DNA from: JAXLWB01 sp046328715
GTDB taxonomy: Bacteria; Chloroflexota; Anaerolineae; Caldilineales; Caldilineaceae
Direction of reading: 5' to 3'
Length of the DNA stretch: 64,000 nt
Assembly (NCBI GenBank): GCA_046328715.1
Contig: JAXLWB010000030.1
Coordinates: 53,695 to 117,694 of the forward strand
The notes beneath the pieces were generated by a model that worked only from the letters and a program-made list of their open reading frames with translations, had not been told where the DNA came from and did not search any database. Made by a program: the position numbers and the translations under genes. Of this stretch, positions 35,588-44,212 are shown one piece after another (the stretch's first letter is position 1; every line of letters begins with the position of its first letter).

Positions 35588-35713
35588 ACATTTCACGCGT
35601 CCCCCGTGACAAATCGATCTCCGTTTGTCACATTTCAGACGCCCCCCGTGACAAACCGATCTTCATTTGTCACATTTCACACGTCCCCCGTGGCAAATTG
35701 ATCTCCGTTTGTC
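35588..35713. repeat. Three tandem 42-bp repeats, each with an internal palindrome
   Basis: Three consecutive 42-base units begin ACATTTCA and end TTTGTC. Each contains CCCCCGTG, and an internal pair GACAAA...TTTGTC around GATCTCCG or close variants. The copies differ by a few bases. The repeat keeps a reading frame (unit of 14 codons), but no credible start or family is present. The gap from 34941 to 36093 otherwise holds only the listed repeats. Confidence 0.75.
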
Positions 35714-35861
35714 ATCTATAGAAAGATTCATATTAATCTTTTTGTGGTTGGAACGACGTTAATTATTTATGGCGATCGTCGGAATCGCCTCTAATCTGTT
35801 TTCAAATAGCATTCGATGTAAAGAACTACGAATGAGGCTGTAGATGAATGACAACTAGAGT

Positions 35862-35891
35862 CTGGCGTGAGCACCTGCTTACGCCAGTTTT
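35862..35891 (+). terminator. Hairpin followed by TTTTG
   Basis: CTGGCGTGAGC, four-base loop, GCTTACGCCAG, then TTTTG. One G-T pair. Possible terminator with no assigned gene; it may be the relic end of a lost cassette. Confidence 0.45.
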
Positions 35892-36093
35892 GTTACTTGA
35901 ACCGTAACTCTTACCCTTTGTTACCGTCAAACTCAATAGTGACCAGATCATCAGGCTACCCGTGCAGGTGAGCCGCAGACGTTTAATCGCAATGCTTAGA
36001 TACTTTATAGACCGCTGGAACAAGTTCAGATCTAGATTACTCACTTGGCTAGAACGAGCAACTCATGATAGAAGAATTTACAAAGGCTACAAT

Positions 36094-36474
36094 ATGAAAT
36101 GCATTGTGATCCTTGTATTACTGTTGATAATGGGTGGCTGTGGCATTGAAGATTCACCGCCAGTCACTCAAAAAGATGTGCCGCCTAATATGGTTGTAGG
36201 TTTATGGACTTTTGAAAGTCAGAATGCTGGAAAGACGAGCACTGGAACTCTTGAATTAGATGAAACTGGAGCATTCACTGTTACTGGTTCTTTTGGTAAT
36301 GACGGATACGGAAATTGGAAGCTTAGAGCAGATCATAAATTGGTACTAATTTATGCCGAACAGAAGAAGGTTAACTCAAGTTGGTATATTAGAGATGATC
36401 CTCAAGGAGGAGTTACCATTGTCGGTGGTGATGGCAATGGCGTTCCTTATGATTACTTCAAAAAAATTCGTTAA
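36094..36474 (+). CDS. Small lipoprotein, candidate immunity protein
   Basis: 126 residues starting at MKCIVILVLLLIMGGCGIED; the lipobox MGGC and short hydrophobic stretch mark a lipoprotein. An AAAGG sits eight bases before this ATG, better than the upstream in-frame start. The mature part is a small beta barrel-like domain (VVGLWTFESQ, GTLELDETGAFTVTGSFG, WKLRADHKLVLIYAE, then DYFKKIR), similar to lipocalin-like DUF domains that measure expression of a toxin or bind ligands. It is AT-richer than the flanking core genes. Its place at the head of the RHS island suggests immunity, which is not proven. Confidence 0.6.
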   Translation: MKCIVILVLLLIMGGCGIEDSPPVTQKDVPPNMVVGLWTFESQNAGKTSTGTLELDETGAFTVTGSFGNDGYGNWKLRADHKLVLIYAEQKKVNSSWYIRDDPQGGVTIVGGDGNGVPYDYFKKIR

Positions 36475-36535
36475 AGGCGAAGGCAATTTTTAACTGGGTC
36501 ATCATGTAGATACACACATCACAACAGGGTTTACG

Positions 36536-37276
36536 ATGAAGCGAAATTCTCAAATGCAGCATCAAAATAACTGGCAAAAAACTGACACCAATAATCAAAG
36601 CAATTTCTCTGCTTTGTGGCTAGGGCTCACTAGTACTGCAACGATATATTTGGGTTTATCCCTTTTATCTTCATCGATCAAGATTCATGCACTTGCCTGG
36701 TGGATCGGTTTGCCGTTGGTTATTTCCGCAGTAGCTGTCGAGTATGGGACAAACCGAGTCCTTATTATACGAATTAGCCAAGCAGTATTAGCTTTTGTAC
36801 TGGTAATTACCTACGGTCTTTTGCTATGGATGACCTTTGCAAAGGGATCCACCTTATACAATCAGATTATGGTTGATTTACTACTGTTTTGTGCAGTTAC
36901 TGGAGTTTACCTGCTGAGCCTTGGATTCCATCGATACTATGTGGCAAATTCAATGCCACACGGCTCTGTAGGAAAGCTAAATGAACATACAGGTGTGGTT
37001 GAACCAAACTATATGCTTGCGAAAGATCAAAAGCAATTGAAACAGAATGTCAGTCGATGGGGTCGTGTATCAAGTTTTGTTCCTCTATTTGTCGGCTTTT
37101 CATTTTTGCTTATTCGTTTGCTCCCCGAATCTGGCACAACCATTGTATTATCTGTTGCTGCTTCTATTTTTTTCTTTTTCGCATTATTTGGATTTACCTC
37201 TGCAAGCTTGCTGATCGGTTCAATTCTTAGCTGGGAAAGAAATAATAATTTAAACATTCGAGTTAAGCGAAGCTAG
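36536..37276 (+). CDS. Polytopic membrane protein in the RHS island
   Basis: 246 residues with about six hydrophobic segments (WLGLTSTATIYLGLSLLSS, IHALAWWIGLPLVISAVAV, ISQAVLAFVLVITYGLLLW, MVDLLLFCAVTGVYLLSLGF, VPLFVGFSFLLIRLL, TIVLSVAASIFFFFALFGF). The N- and C-termini are polar and probably cytoplasmic. I do not recognise the family. It sits 61 bases after the lipoprotein gene and directly before an RHS cassette, so it could be a membrane immunity protein left from an earlier toxin tip. Confidence 0.6.
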   Translation: MKRNSQMQHQNNWQKTDTNNQSNFSALWLGLTSTATIYLGLSLLSSSIKIHALAWWIGLPLVISAVAVEYGTNRVLIIRISQAVLAFVLVITYGLLLWMTFAKGSTLYNQIMVDLLLFCAVTGVYLLSLGFHRYYVANSMPHGSVGKLNEHTGVVEPNYMLAKDQKQLKQNVSRWGRVSSFVPLFVGFSFLLIRLLPESGTTIVLSVAASIFFFFALFGFTSASLLIGSILSWERNNNLNIRVKRS

Positions 37277-37447
37277 GTTAATATCTGCCGACATTTGATA
37301 AGGTAAATATTGTAACAAGTAACAGATAACGATATATGCCCCAATGCACAGCTTTTTCTCGGCCACTACCGTCACACTGAGTGTTGCGGCAAAGAACCGA
37401 GGCTCTATGCCTGGGTCTATCTTGATCCTAGCAATCCACCTAGCGAG

Positions 37448-38986
37448 GTGATGCTGCAATGGCATGATGGCAGTAGTTGGCATCACCGTGCCTATTGGGG
37501 CACCAATAGTGTGACCTTTGGCACCGATAATACGAACGGTCGCCGACCCATGGGCAATTTGCCGCCAACCGGTCAGTGGGTAAAGTTGGAAGTGCCAGCA
37601 GCACTGGTGGGGCTGGAAGGCGTGGTAGTCAAGGGGATGGCATTTACGCTGTTTAACGGCAAAGCCACTTGGGACAAAGCTGGCAAACGCAACGGCACGA
37701 ATTCCACCTTTACCTATGACGCCAATGGACAACGGGTCAAGGGTGTTGTTAATGGGGTGACAACCGTCTACATTAACGGGGTCTACGAATACCAGGCTGG
37801 GGCCACCACCCAATACTATGAAGGAAACGCGTTACGTCGTACAGGATACGAGACCAACAACGGTGTCTTCTACCTGCTGCAAGACCATTTGAAATCGAGC
37901 AGTACGATTGTACCCCAAAACATCAATTTCGGTACGACTGAACGCAACTACTACCTGCCCTTTGGTGGCAACCGTGCCGCACCGACTGGCTTTAGCGCAT
38001 TAACAACCAAACGCTTCACCGGTCAATACCACGAAGCGAGTCTGCCCGGTGGGGAGGGGTTGAGTTACTACGGAGCGAGATGGTACGACGCCAAGTTGGG
38101 ACGTTTCTTGAGTGCGGATAGTGTGGTGCCGGGGCCGGGGAATCCGCAGGCGTTCAATCGCTACAGCTACGTCAAAAACCGACCACTGATTGCCGTTGAC
38201 CCGACAGGTCATTATGATGTTACGCCTGGGGATGATCCATACTGGAACAATATGAGTTCATCAAGCTCTGCGTCTGTGGTGACGTGTGCGGGAACGGGGT
38301 GTGTTGGTGCCAACAATGGTGGTTATGCGGTTCCTCCAGGAGAAGGGTGGGAACCGCTCTATACAGACCCGAGAGGACCATATAGCACATATACAGGCAA
38401 CTCATCTGCGCCATCTGATCCCATTATCAGTACTGGATCGTTCGGATGGAATGATGTTGCATTGATGTTTTTGCCGCTTGCTCATGGACTGACTAAAGAA
38501 TATTGGGGGTGTATTTATGATAATTGTAGTATGTCAACGACGAATTGGACAGGGTCTGTTGATTTTGGAGGACTCTGGGCACCAACTGGAGCTGCCGCAC
38601 GAGGAACGGCGTCAATCGTTTTTGATCATCAAGGCGGAATGGGTTTAATGATGTCTGCTGGTGGCGGTGGCTCAACACCAACTGTTAATTTTGGGCTGGG
38701 AGGTACGGTAACTAATGCGCCAAATATTGATAGTTTGAAAGGAGATTCTATCCAGATTGGCGGCTCCGGCGGTGAAGGGGTAGGTGCATTTGTTGAAGGA
38801 GTTTTCTTCAAAGACAGTGAGACTGCACAGCAATATTATGGTCTCTCCGCCAGTGCTGTAGGGCAATTTCCCCCATTAGTTCCTGGGTCAATTCACAGCA
38901 CGTATGAACATAGTTGGGTAGCAGGCACGAATTTGATTGATGCGTTTTACTATTCGTTGGAATGGCTGTTGTCAGAAGGTAAATAA
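37448..38986 (+). CDS. RHS core fragment with C-terminal toxin module 1
   Basis: 512 codons from a GTG start, but RHS-like sequence is open upstream to about 37334 (HYRHTECCGKEPRLYAWVYLD), so the natural N-terminus is missing. It carries the LPPTGQWVKLEVPAALVGLEG segment, then the RHS core: YYLPFGGNR, RFTGQYHEASLPGGEGLSYYGARWYDAKLGRFLSAD, NPQAFNRYSYVKNRP and DPTGHYD. Everything after DPTGHYD, about 255 residues, is a unique Gly/Ser-rich C-terminal module whose activity I cannot name. It lacks a signal peptide and secretion domains. The arrangement fits an orphan C-terminal cassette that could be swapped onto a full-length RHS gene by recombination. Confidence 0.7.
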   Translation: MMLQWHDGSSWHHRAYWGTNSVTFGTDNTNGRRPMGNLPPTGQWVKLEVPAALVGLEGVVVKGMAFTLFNGKATWDKAGKRNGTNSTFTYDANGQRVKGVVNGVTTVYINGVYEYQAGATTQYYEGNALRRTGYETNNGVFYLLQDHLKSSSTIVPQNINFGTTERNYYLPFGGNRAAPTGFSALTTKRFTGQYHEASLPGGEGLSYYGARWYDAKLGRFLSADSVVPGPGNPQAFNRYSYVKNRPLIAVDPTGHYDVTPGDDPYWNNMSSSSSASVVTCAGTGCVGANNGGYAVPPGEGWEPLYTDPRGPYSTYTGNSSAPSDPIISTGSFGWNDVALMFLPLAHGLTKEYWGCIYDNCSMSTTNWTGSVDFGGLWAPTGAAARGTASIVFDHQGGMGLMMSAGGGGSTPTVNFGLGGTVTNAPNIDSLKGDSIQIGGSGGEGVGAFVEGVFFKDSETAQQYYGLSASAVGQFPPLVPGSIHSTYEHSWVAGTNLIDAFYYSLEWLLSEGK

Positions 38987-38990
38987 TATT

Positions 38991-39287
38991 ATGAACCCAG
39001 CGTTTCTTGCACTTGGTTTGTTTCTAGTCATTGGGTGGGCATGTAGCAATAAACCTACGTGGGTCGTTCGTATGCTAACTGCCCATCTGAACATTCCTGT
39101 AGAACGAGGAAAATACACAAAGAGCCACGAAATTGCGGCTTATGTGCGTGAAAATCCTGAATCGTGGGGGCAGCAATACCCGGATCTGTTGAGACTGATA
39201 AAGATCTTCGGTCGAGTTGGATACGCGATGTTCGCAGTAGCGATCCTTATTGCTATTGCAACATTGATACTGCCTCTACCCCACTAA
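38991..39287 (+). CDS. Small two-TM protein, candidate immunity for module 1
   Basis: 98 residues starting five bases after the RHS stop. Membrane helices at about 4-18 (AFLALGLFLVIGWAC) and 73-95 (VGYAMFAVAILIAIATLIL) flank a polar middle (ERGKYTKSHEIAAYVREN). A perfect terminator follows. Tight coupling to the toxin module and a small membrane layout are typical of immunity proteins for toxins that act on membranes, though no family match supports this. Confidence 0.6.
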   Translation: MNPAFLALGLFLVIGWACSNKPTWVVRMLTAHLNIPVERGKYTKSHEIAAYVRENPESWGQQYPDLLRLIKIFGRVGYAMFAVAILIAIATLILPLPH

Positions 39288-39310
39288 GTCGAATCAGATG
39301 TCAAGCTGAA

Positions 39311-39341
39311 AGGGAAGGACTACAAACCTTCCCTTTTTTTA
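39311..39341 (+). terminator. Rho-independent terminator after cassette 1
   Basis: AGGGAAGG, eight-base loop, CCTTCCCT and then a T-run. It ends the transcript of cassette 1 before the next RHS fragment begins. Confidence 0.85.
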
Positions 39342-39394
39342 TTTTTGTCAAACAAGGTAACCAGATTACGCTCACCATCGGCATCACTGCGACG

Positions 39395-40744
39395 ATGGTC
39401 TATGATTACGAAAATCGGCTGAGGCAGGTAAAGCAAAGGGCGACGGTGTTGGCGACCTTTGTGTATGACGCCAATGGTCAACGGGTCAAGAGTACGGTTG
39501 GGGCGGTTACAACCATCTACATTGGCAGTGTGTATGAGTACCAAGCCGGTGCCACCACCCACTATTACGAAGGCAATGCCTTGCGCCGCACAGGCTATGC
39601 CAGCAACAATGGTGTCTTCTACCTGTTGCAAGACCACCTGAAGAGCAGCAGTGCCATCGCCAGCCAAACGGGCGTGGTCAATGCAGCGGACAGGGATTAT
39701 TACCTTCCCTTTGGCGGTAACCGGGGTGGAGCCTTTAGCGCATTAACAACCAAACGTTTCACCGGTCAATATCACGAAGCGAGTCTGCCCGGTGGGGAAG
39801 GATTGAGTTATTACGGAGCGCGCTGGTATGACGCCAAGTTGGGACGCTTCTTGAGTGCGGATACGGTGGTGCCAACGATTGGATCGCCACAGGCACTGAA
39901 TCGCTATAGCTATGTCCACAACAACCCTGTCGTTTTCACCGATTCAACAGGTCATTGTGCGGATGGTATTACAACAGTAGTTTGTGCTGCTGTTGCTGGT
40001 GGAACAGCCGGTGCTCTTGTTGGAGGTGGTTGGTATCTTGTGAATGAAGCGTGGTATGGAGAAGTTGATTTGTCAGTAAGTCTAGTTTGGACAGAAGATA
40101 GTTGGATTCCAGGAATTAAAGGTGGAGAAGACTGGGGTGATTTGGGAACTGCCGCGGGTTCAGGATTTGTTGCCGGTGCAACCGCCGCAACTGGTGGAGC
40201 AATTGGAAGTGGAGTAGTTATGGCAATGGGCACAGGCGCGGCTGGGAATTTGGTAGCAGATCATTTGACCGATTCCCTGTTTGGCAACGACTTTAACGCT
40301 GGCGAACATATTATTGCTGGAGCTGCTGGAGCAGCGGGTGGCGCAATGGGTGGAGCAATGGCTTCTACAACAGAAACGTTGGCAGAGACTGTTGGGGCAA
40401 CAGGGATTGGTTCAAAAGCTGTAATTATGACACAGGCCGCCTTCGGTTCAGCACTAGGTGAGAGTGGTGTATACGAGATGGCTGGGCAACATACAGATCC
40501 TCTCACTTTTTACACAAATGTGGCTTGGAATGTTGGTGGCGAAGCTTTGGGTGCTGCCTCTCAACTGCCTACCAAGGAAACTCTTGGTGGATACCGCTGG
40601 GCTCCCGTCACATACCAGATTAATAATGCAATGGCTTGGAAAACGATGGAAACATCTTATCGTAACAAAAGCGCATATGATCAAAACCTCTGGTACCAAA
40701 ATTATCCTTGGTTGCGGTATACGTCAGCAAATGCAAGACAATAA
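39395..40744 (+). CDS. RHS core fragment with C-terminal toxin module 2
   Basis: 449 codons from MVYDYENRLRQVKQR. The frame is open further upstream but runs through a terminator, so the RHS part lacks its real N-terminus. The core is nearly the same as in cassette 1 (FVYDANGQRVKSTVGAVTTI, YEYQAGATTHYYEGNALRR, LLQDHLKSSSAIA, YYLPFGGNRGGAFSAL, YYGARWYDAKLGRFLSAD). It ends at DSTGHC. The following 260 residues are a different module, Gly/Ala-rich with hydrophobic GxxxG stretches (GGTAGALVGGGWYLV, GAIGSGVVMAMGTGAAG, GAAGAAGGAMGGAM), then a polar tip (TSYRNKSAYDQNLWYQN). This suggests a membrane-inserting segment before a toxic end. Function is unknown. Confidence 0.7.
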   Translation: MVYDYENRLRQVKQRATVLATFVYDANGQRVKSTVGAVTTIYIGSVYEYQAGATTHYYEGNALRRTGYASNNGVFYLLQDHLKSSSAIASQTGVVNAADRDYYLPFGGNRGGAFSALTTKRFTGQYHEASLPGGEGLSYYGARWYDAKLGRFLSADTVVPTIGSPQALNRYSYVHNNPVVFTDSTGHCADGITTVVCAAVAGGTAGALVGGGWYLVNEAWYGEVDLSVSLVWTEDSWIPGIKGGEDWGDLGTAAGSGFVAGATAATGGAIGSGVVMAMGTGAAGNLVADHLTDSLFGNDFNAGEHIIAGAAGAAGGAMGGAMASTTETLAETVGATGIGSKAVIMTQAAFGSALGESGVYEMAGQHTDPLTFYTNVAWNVGGEALGAASQLPTKETLGGYRWAPVTYQINNAMAWKTMETSYRNKSAYDQNLWYQNYPWLRYTSANARQ

Positions 40745-40871
40745 GTAAAGGTAGGTTACTAGATTCATGGTAATCATTTGGTTTCTTATGGTTACCATGA
40801 ATTATGCCAATAAGGATTTACCTGAACTATATAAAAAAATTATCCACGAACTAAAATAAAGAGGGTGTGTA

Positions 40872-41492
40872 ATGGTTCATGAAAGTTACACTTTTTGGAT
40901 TTGGGGTTGGGATGTTACCCCAGTCGTTGGGATGTTACCAAAATTTTCGCCAGTTGATGTGCGATGTGAAATCACACAAGCCACCATCACTATATTCACA
41001 CCGAAAGGGAAGCTCATGTTTCCCTTGAACCAAGTTGAACTTGCAGAATTAGATCAGGTCCCTATAGGGCGATATGCAGGCGGAATAACAAATCTTCGAC
41101 TGGAATTGACAGATTCTCCAGAAGTCAGGAGCAATATCTCTGCTACTGCAAAACTTTGGATAGTACCAACATCCGTTTTGGCGAACCCGCCCAGCCCCAG
41201 TTTTGACGAAGCCTCTGATATGCTCAATACAATTGAGTCATTCAAGACAGAAAAGGTACCATCTATACATCCAAATCCGTACTATCGAGCCTGGCAAAGA
41301 AGCCCCAGGCGACGCAAGATGTTAGAGCAATTTTCCGAGAAAGAATGGAATGCCGCAACACCGCCTCATGTCTATACGCCAATAATCAATCCATGGAAAC
41401 TCGTATTAATTATCGTTGCAATTGGAGTTGGCATTGTTGGCTCGTTAATGTTATTGGTGGGACTGATCTTCAACTTATTCTTTCGAGGATAA
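40872..41492 (+). CDS. C-tail-anchored protein, candidate immunity for module 2
   Basis: 206 residues, with GAGGGTG eight bases before the ATG. The first 170 residues are soluble: a small beta domain (VRCEITQATITIFTPKGKLM, AGGITNLRLELTDSPEV), then a proline-rich basic region (RAWQRSPRRRKMLEQF). A single membrane helix at about 178-203 (VLIIVAIGVGIVGSLMLLVGL) anchors the C-terminus. It follows cassette 2 by 127 bases. No family is recognised; the immunity role is inferred from position. Confidence 0.6.
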   Translation: MVHESYTFWIWGWDVTPVVGMLPKFSPVDVRCEITQATITIFTPKGKLMFPLNQVELAELDQVPIGRYAGGITNLRLELTDSPEVRSNISATAKLWIVPTSVLANPPSPSFDEASDMLNTIESFKTEKVPSIHPNPYYRAWQRSPRRRKMLEQFSEKEWNAATPPHVYTPIINPWKLVLIIVAIGVGIVGSLMLLVGLIFNLFFRG

Positions 41493-41587
41493 CATCTTAT
41501 GATCTAATTGAACAATCTATCTCAATTTCGGTAATGATATATAACGTTGCTAAACCACACGAACCATATGTGAGGTGCAGAAAAGTA

Positions 41588-41615
41588 ATAGGCGATGGTG
41601 TACGCCATCGCCTAT
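41588..41615. repeat. GC-rich hairpin downstream of cassette 2
   Basis: ATAGGCGATGG, six bases, CCATCGCCTAT. Perfect 11-bp arms; possible terminator for the preceding gene. Confidence 0.6.
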
Positions 41616-41634
41616 GAGCGTATAACTTATTGTC

Positions 41635-41664
41635 CTAGTTGTCGTCAAAATCAACGACAACTAG
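41635..41664. repeat. CTAGTTGTCGT hairpin
   Basis: CTAGTTGTCGT, eight bases, ACGACAACTAG. A perfect 11-bp stem twenty bases after the previous hairpin. Confidence 0.6.
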
Positions 41665-41759
41665 ATTACAAGCGCATCAGCGCGAGTGTCACCTAGATGG
41701 GCTACGACTACGGGGATCGGTTACCTAGTGCTACTTTAACAAAGTAGTTTGTCAATCGT

Positions 41760-41813
41760 CTTCCGGGAAGGCTGTAGCTACAGACATGCTTAAGCACCGA
41801 CCCTTCCCGGAAG
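41760..41813. repeat. CTTCCGGGAAGG inverted repeat, family B copy 2
   Basis: CTTCCGGGAAGG and CCTTCCCGGAAG, perfect 12-bp arms with a 30-base spacer, partner of the element at 34957. It ends about 30 bases before the truncated third RHS core. Confidence 0.65.
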
Positions 41814-41844
41814 ATTGCAAAATTACTCTGTTAATTATGCACTA

Positions 41845-42304
41845 GGTAAAGCAAGGGGCGACGGTGTTGGCCACCTTTGTTTACGACGCCAATGGTCAAC
41901 GGGTCAAGAGTACGGTTGGGGCGGTTACAACCATTTACATCGGCGGGGTGTATGAGTACCAAGCCGGTGCCACCACCCAATATTACGAAGGCAACGCCCT
42001 GCGCCGCACAGGCTATGCCAGCAACAACGGTGTCTTCTACCTGCTGCAAGACCATCTAAGGAGCAGCAGTGCCATCGCCAGCCAAACGGGCGTGGTCAAT
42101 GCAGCGGACAGGGATTACTACCTTCCCTTTGGCGGTAACCGGGGTGGAGCCTTTAGCGCATTAACAACCAAACGCTTCACCGGTCACTACCATGAAGTAA
42201 GTCTTCCAGGTAGTGAGGGATTAATTTATTACGGTGCACGCTGGTATGACGCCGAACTGGGACGACCCTTGAGTGTGGATACGGTTGTGCCGAAACCAAC
42301 ATAA
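41845..42304 (+). pseudogene. Truncated third RHS core fragment
   Basis: From AGGTAAAGCA at 41845 the DNA is almost identical to 39426 onward in cassette 2: ATFVYDANGQRVKSTVGAVT, YYEGNALRRTGYASNNG, YYLPFGGNRGGAF. Homology decays after GHYHEVSLPGSEGLIYYGAR and the frame stops at TVVPKPT, before the NRYSYV and DPTG end of the core. It has no toxin module, no real start and no immunity gene. It is a relic of the same RHS array, or a recombination scar. Confidence 0.8.
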
Positions 42305-42645
42305 TGTCCCAGCCTCCAATAAGTAGGAGGTGTAATGATGAATATCTTGGAAGGACAATCATTTACTTGATCTTTGCCAGTCGAGGGTACTCCTATAACC
42401 GCTCAGAGACGCGGGTAGTTGGTACTGGGGATTTCTATAGTAGAGACGTATAATCCGCGCAACCTGATATCCGTGTCTTTAAAAAGGGCTGAGCAGTACC
42501 CCAATCCTTGATTACAATGCCAAAACAATCTCAAATTCAGTGGAACTAAAGCAAGCTTAATTTCGTTTTCCTTTTGCTGGGCAGGTTGCCCGCAGGTTTG
42601 TTTGTTGAAACGGTTGAAAACATTGCTGAAAAGGAAACAACAAAG

Positions 42646-43341
42646 ATGTTCCACACCTTAACCTCCTCGATTCACGATTTCCTCATTCATGTTGCCCATT
42701 TGTTGGATTATCTGTTTGGTTCGTCGTTGGCACTCGATCTCCTACAACAACACAACTACAGCAGCGACCGGCTGGCCAGCGGCCGCATCCTGTTGCAGGA
42801 GGCGCAGACAATGTTCGACACGATGCTCGATTTGCAGCGCAAGCAGAAGGCGGCAACCGATGCCTTCAACGCTGAATTGCAGCAGGTACAGCGCTATTAT
42901 CAGGTGCATATGCAGGCGGCGCGGCGCATCTTGCCTCGCGATGCCGGGCGGCTGTTGACGCGTGTGCCCGCCGCCTACACCCGTTGGTTGGCCCACGCCC
43001 GTGACTTTTACACGGCGATGTTACAAAATCCCAGCTATCAGGAGAAATTGCGCCAGGTCAGCATCCCTGCCGAGGAGTTAGTGCGGGTCAATCAGATGAT
43101 TGATGGGGTGGTGGCGCGCAAGCACGAACAGACGCAGGCTCAGGAGCAAGCGAGGCTCGCCAATCGTGAGCGCCAGGGGAAGCATGATGCCTTGATCGCC
43201 TGGTATATGGAGTTGATGACGACGGCCCGCTTTGCCTTTCGCACTCAGCCGGCCATCTTGCAGGCGATGGGCACCTTTGAGATCCACAAAAAGGTGACTC
43301 GTTCGTCGGCGAAGAAGGTGCAGCCTACGGTGATTTTATAG
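42646..43341 (+). CDS. Uncharacterised helical protein
   Basis: 231 residues from MFHTLTSSIHDFL; AAAAGGAAAC lies upstream of this ATG. The 341-base gap before it holds nothing I can name. The protein is almost entirely helical. After an N-terminal hydrophobic patch (LIHVAHLLDYLFGSSLALDLL) come long amphipathic helices (AQTMFDTMLDLQRKQKAATD, YYQVHMQAARRILPRDAG, KHEQTQAQEQARLANRERQG). It could be a coiled-coil or helical-bundle structural protein. No family is recognised. It is followed by a word-repeat hairpin separating it from convergent trpA. Confidence 0.6.
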   Translation: MFHTLTSSIHDFLIHVAHLLDYLFGSSLALDLLQQHNYSSDRLASGRILLQEAQTMFDTMLDLQRKQKAATDAFNAELQQVQRYYQVHMQAARRILPRDAGRLLTRVPAAYTRWLAHARDFYTAMLQNPSYQEKLRQVSIPAEELVRVNQMIDGVVARKHEQTQAQEQARLANRERQGKHDALIAWYMELMTTARFAFRTQPAILQAMGTFEIHKKVTRSSAKKVQPTVIL

Positions 43342-43347
43342 GTGGTT

Positions 43348-43391
43348 GAGGGGTGAGGGGTGAATTCCTCCAACCTCACCCCTCACCCCTC
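43348..43391. terminator. GAGGGGTGA-word inverted repeat between convergent genes
   Basis: GAGGGGTGAGGGGTGA and its exact 16-base complement around 12 bases. Shared word family with 60611-60659. Confidence 0.75.
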
Positions 43392-43417
43392 CACTACCAT
43401 TCCCCAATCCCTATTTA

Positions 43418-44212
43418 CTAAGCGTGCGCCCCCTCTGCCAATTCCTTTCCCAACTTACGCACGGCCGCTATCCCCTCTTTACCCGCCCTGACCAGCGCAG
43501 ATCCCACGATCACGCCGTCGGCAATCTTGGCGACGGCAGCCGACTGCTCGCGATTGCCAATACCGAATCCGACGGCCAGCGGCAGCTTCGTCTCTTTGCG
43601 CACCCGAGCGATAAACTCCTTGAGATCGGCGGGGAGTTCAGTCCGTGCGCCGGTAATGCCGGTGATACTGACCAGGTAGATAAAACCAGTGGCCCGCTGC
43701 GTCACCAGTTTGATGCGATCTTCGGTGCTGGTCGGTGCCAGCAGATAGATCATGGCCAGGCCCGCCTTTTTGGCAGCGGCTTCCAACTCATCGGCTTCTT
43801 CGGGCGGTAGGTCTGGCACAATTAACCCATCGATGCCCGACACCACGGCATCAGCTACGAACTTTTCGATGCCGTAGGAGAAGAGCGGATTGTAGTAGGT
43901 CATGGCGCAGAAGGGCTGCGTCATCCCCCCTGCGCGCAATTCACGAGTCATGGCTAAGCAATCCTTCACAGTGGTGCCTTGCTCGATGGCGCTGTAGGTG
44001 GCGGTTTGGATTACGGGGCCATCGGCCAACGGGTCACTGTGTGGGATGCCGATCTCAAAGAGTTCGGCTCCTTCCTCGCCCAAAGCTTTAATGATCTCCA
44101 ATGTCTGCGCCCGATCCGGGTAACCCATTGCATGGTAGGGCATGAAGACAGCACGGTTGGCAGATTTAGCATTGCTGAAAACATATGAGATTCGTTCAAG
44201 TCCGGTCATCAT
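43418..44212 (-). CDS. trpA: Tryptophan synthase alpha subunit
   Basis: 264 residues, standard length. It cleaves indole-3-glycerol phosphate to indole, passed to TrpB in the alpha2-beta2 complex. Motifs are MPYHAMGYPD, the catalytic Glu in AELFEIGIPHSDPLADGPVIQ, YYNPLFSYGIEKF, the catalytic Asp in GIDGLIVPDLPPEEA, LLAPTSTEDRI, GFIYLVSITGITGARTEL, and LAVGFGIGN with GVIVGSALV. The start ATG overlaps the stop of the RCC1 gene (ATGA), and its ribosome-binding site GAGGTG is inside that gene's last codons. Its translation is therefore coupled to the RCC1 gene rather than directly to trpB, which is unusual. Confidence 0.96.
   Translation of the reverse strand: MMTGLERISYVFSNAKSANRAVFMPYHAMGYPDRAQTLEIIKALGEEGAELFEIGIPHSDPLADGPVIQTATYSAIEQGTTVKDCLAMTRELRAGGMTQPFCAMTYYNPLFSYGIEKFVADAVVSGIDGLIVPDLPPEEADELEAAAKKAGLAMIYLLAPTSTEDRIKLVTQRATGFIYLVSITGITGARTELPADLKEFIARVRKETKLPLAVGFGIGNREQSAAVAKIADGVIVGSALVRAGKEGIAAVRKLGKELAEGAHA

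Noticed and set aside
35588..35713. Possible CRISPR array
   Set aside because: The 42-bp units are directly adjacent with no unique spacers, only three copies exist, and no cas gene is near.
35449..35721. 90-residue plus-strand protein with a 14-residue repeat
   Set aside because: It is produced by the tandem palindromic repeat, has no ribosome-binding site and a Cys/His/Arg-rich composition unlike any family I know.
39164..39394. Upstream extension of the second RHS cassette
   Set aside because: It runs through the preceding membrane-protein gene and its terminator, so it is chance open frame.
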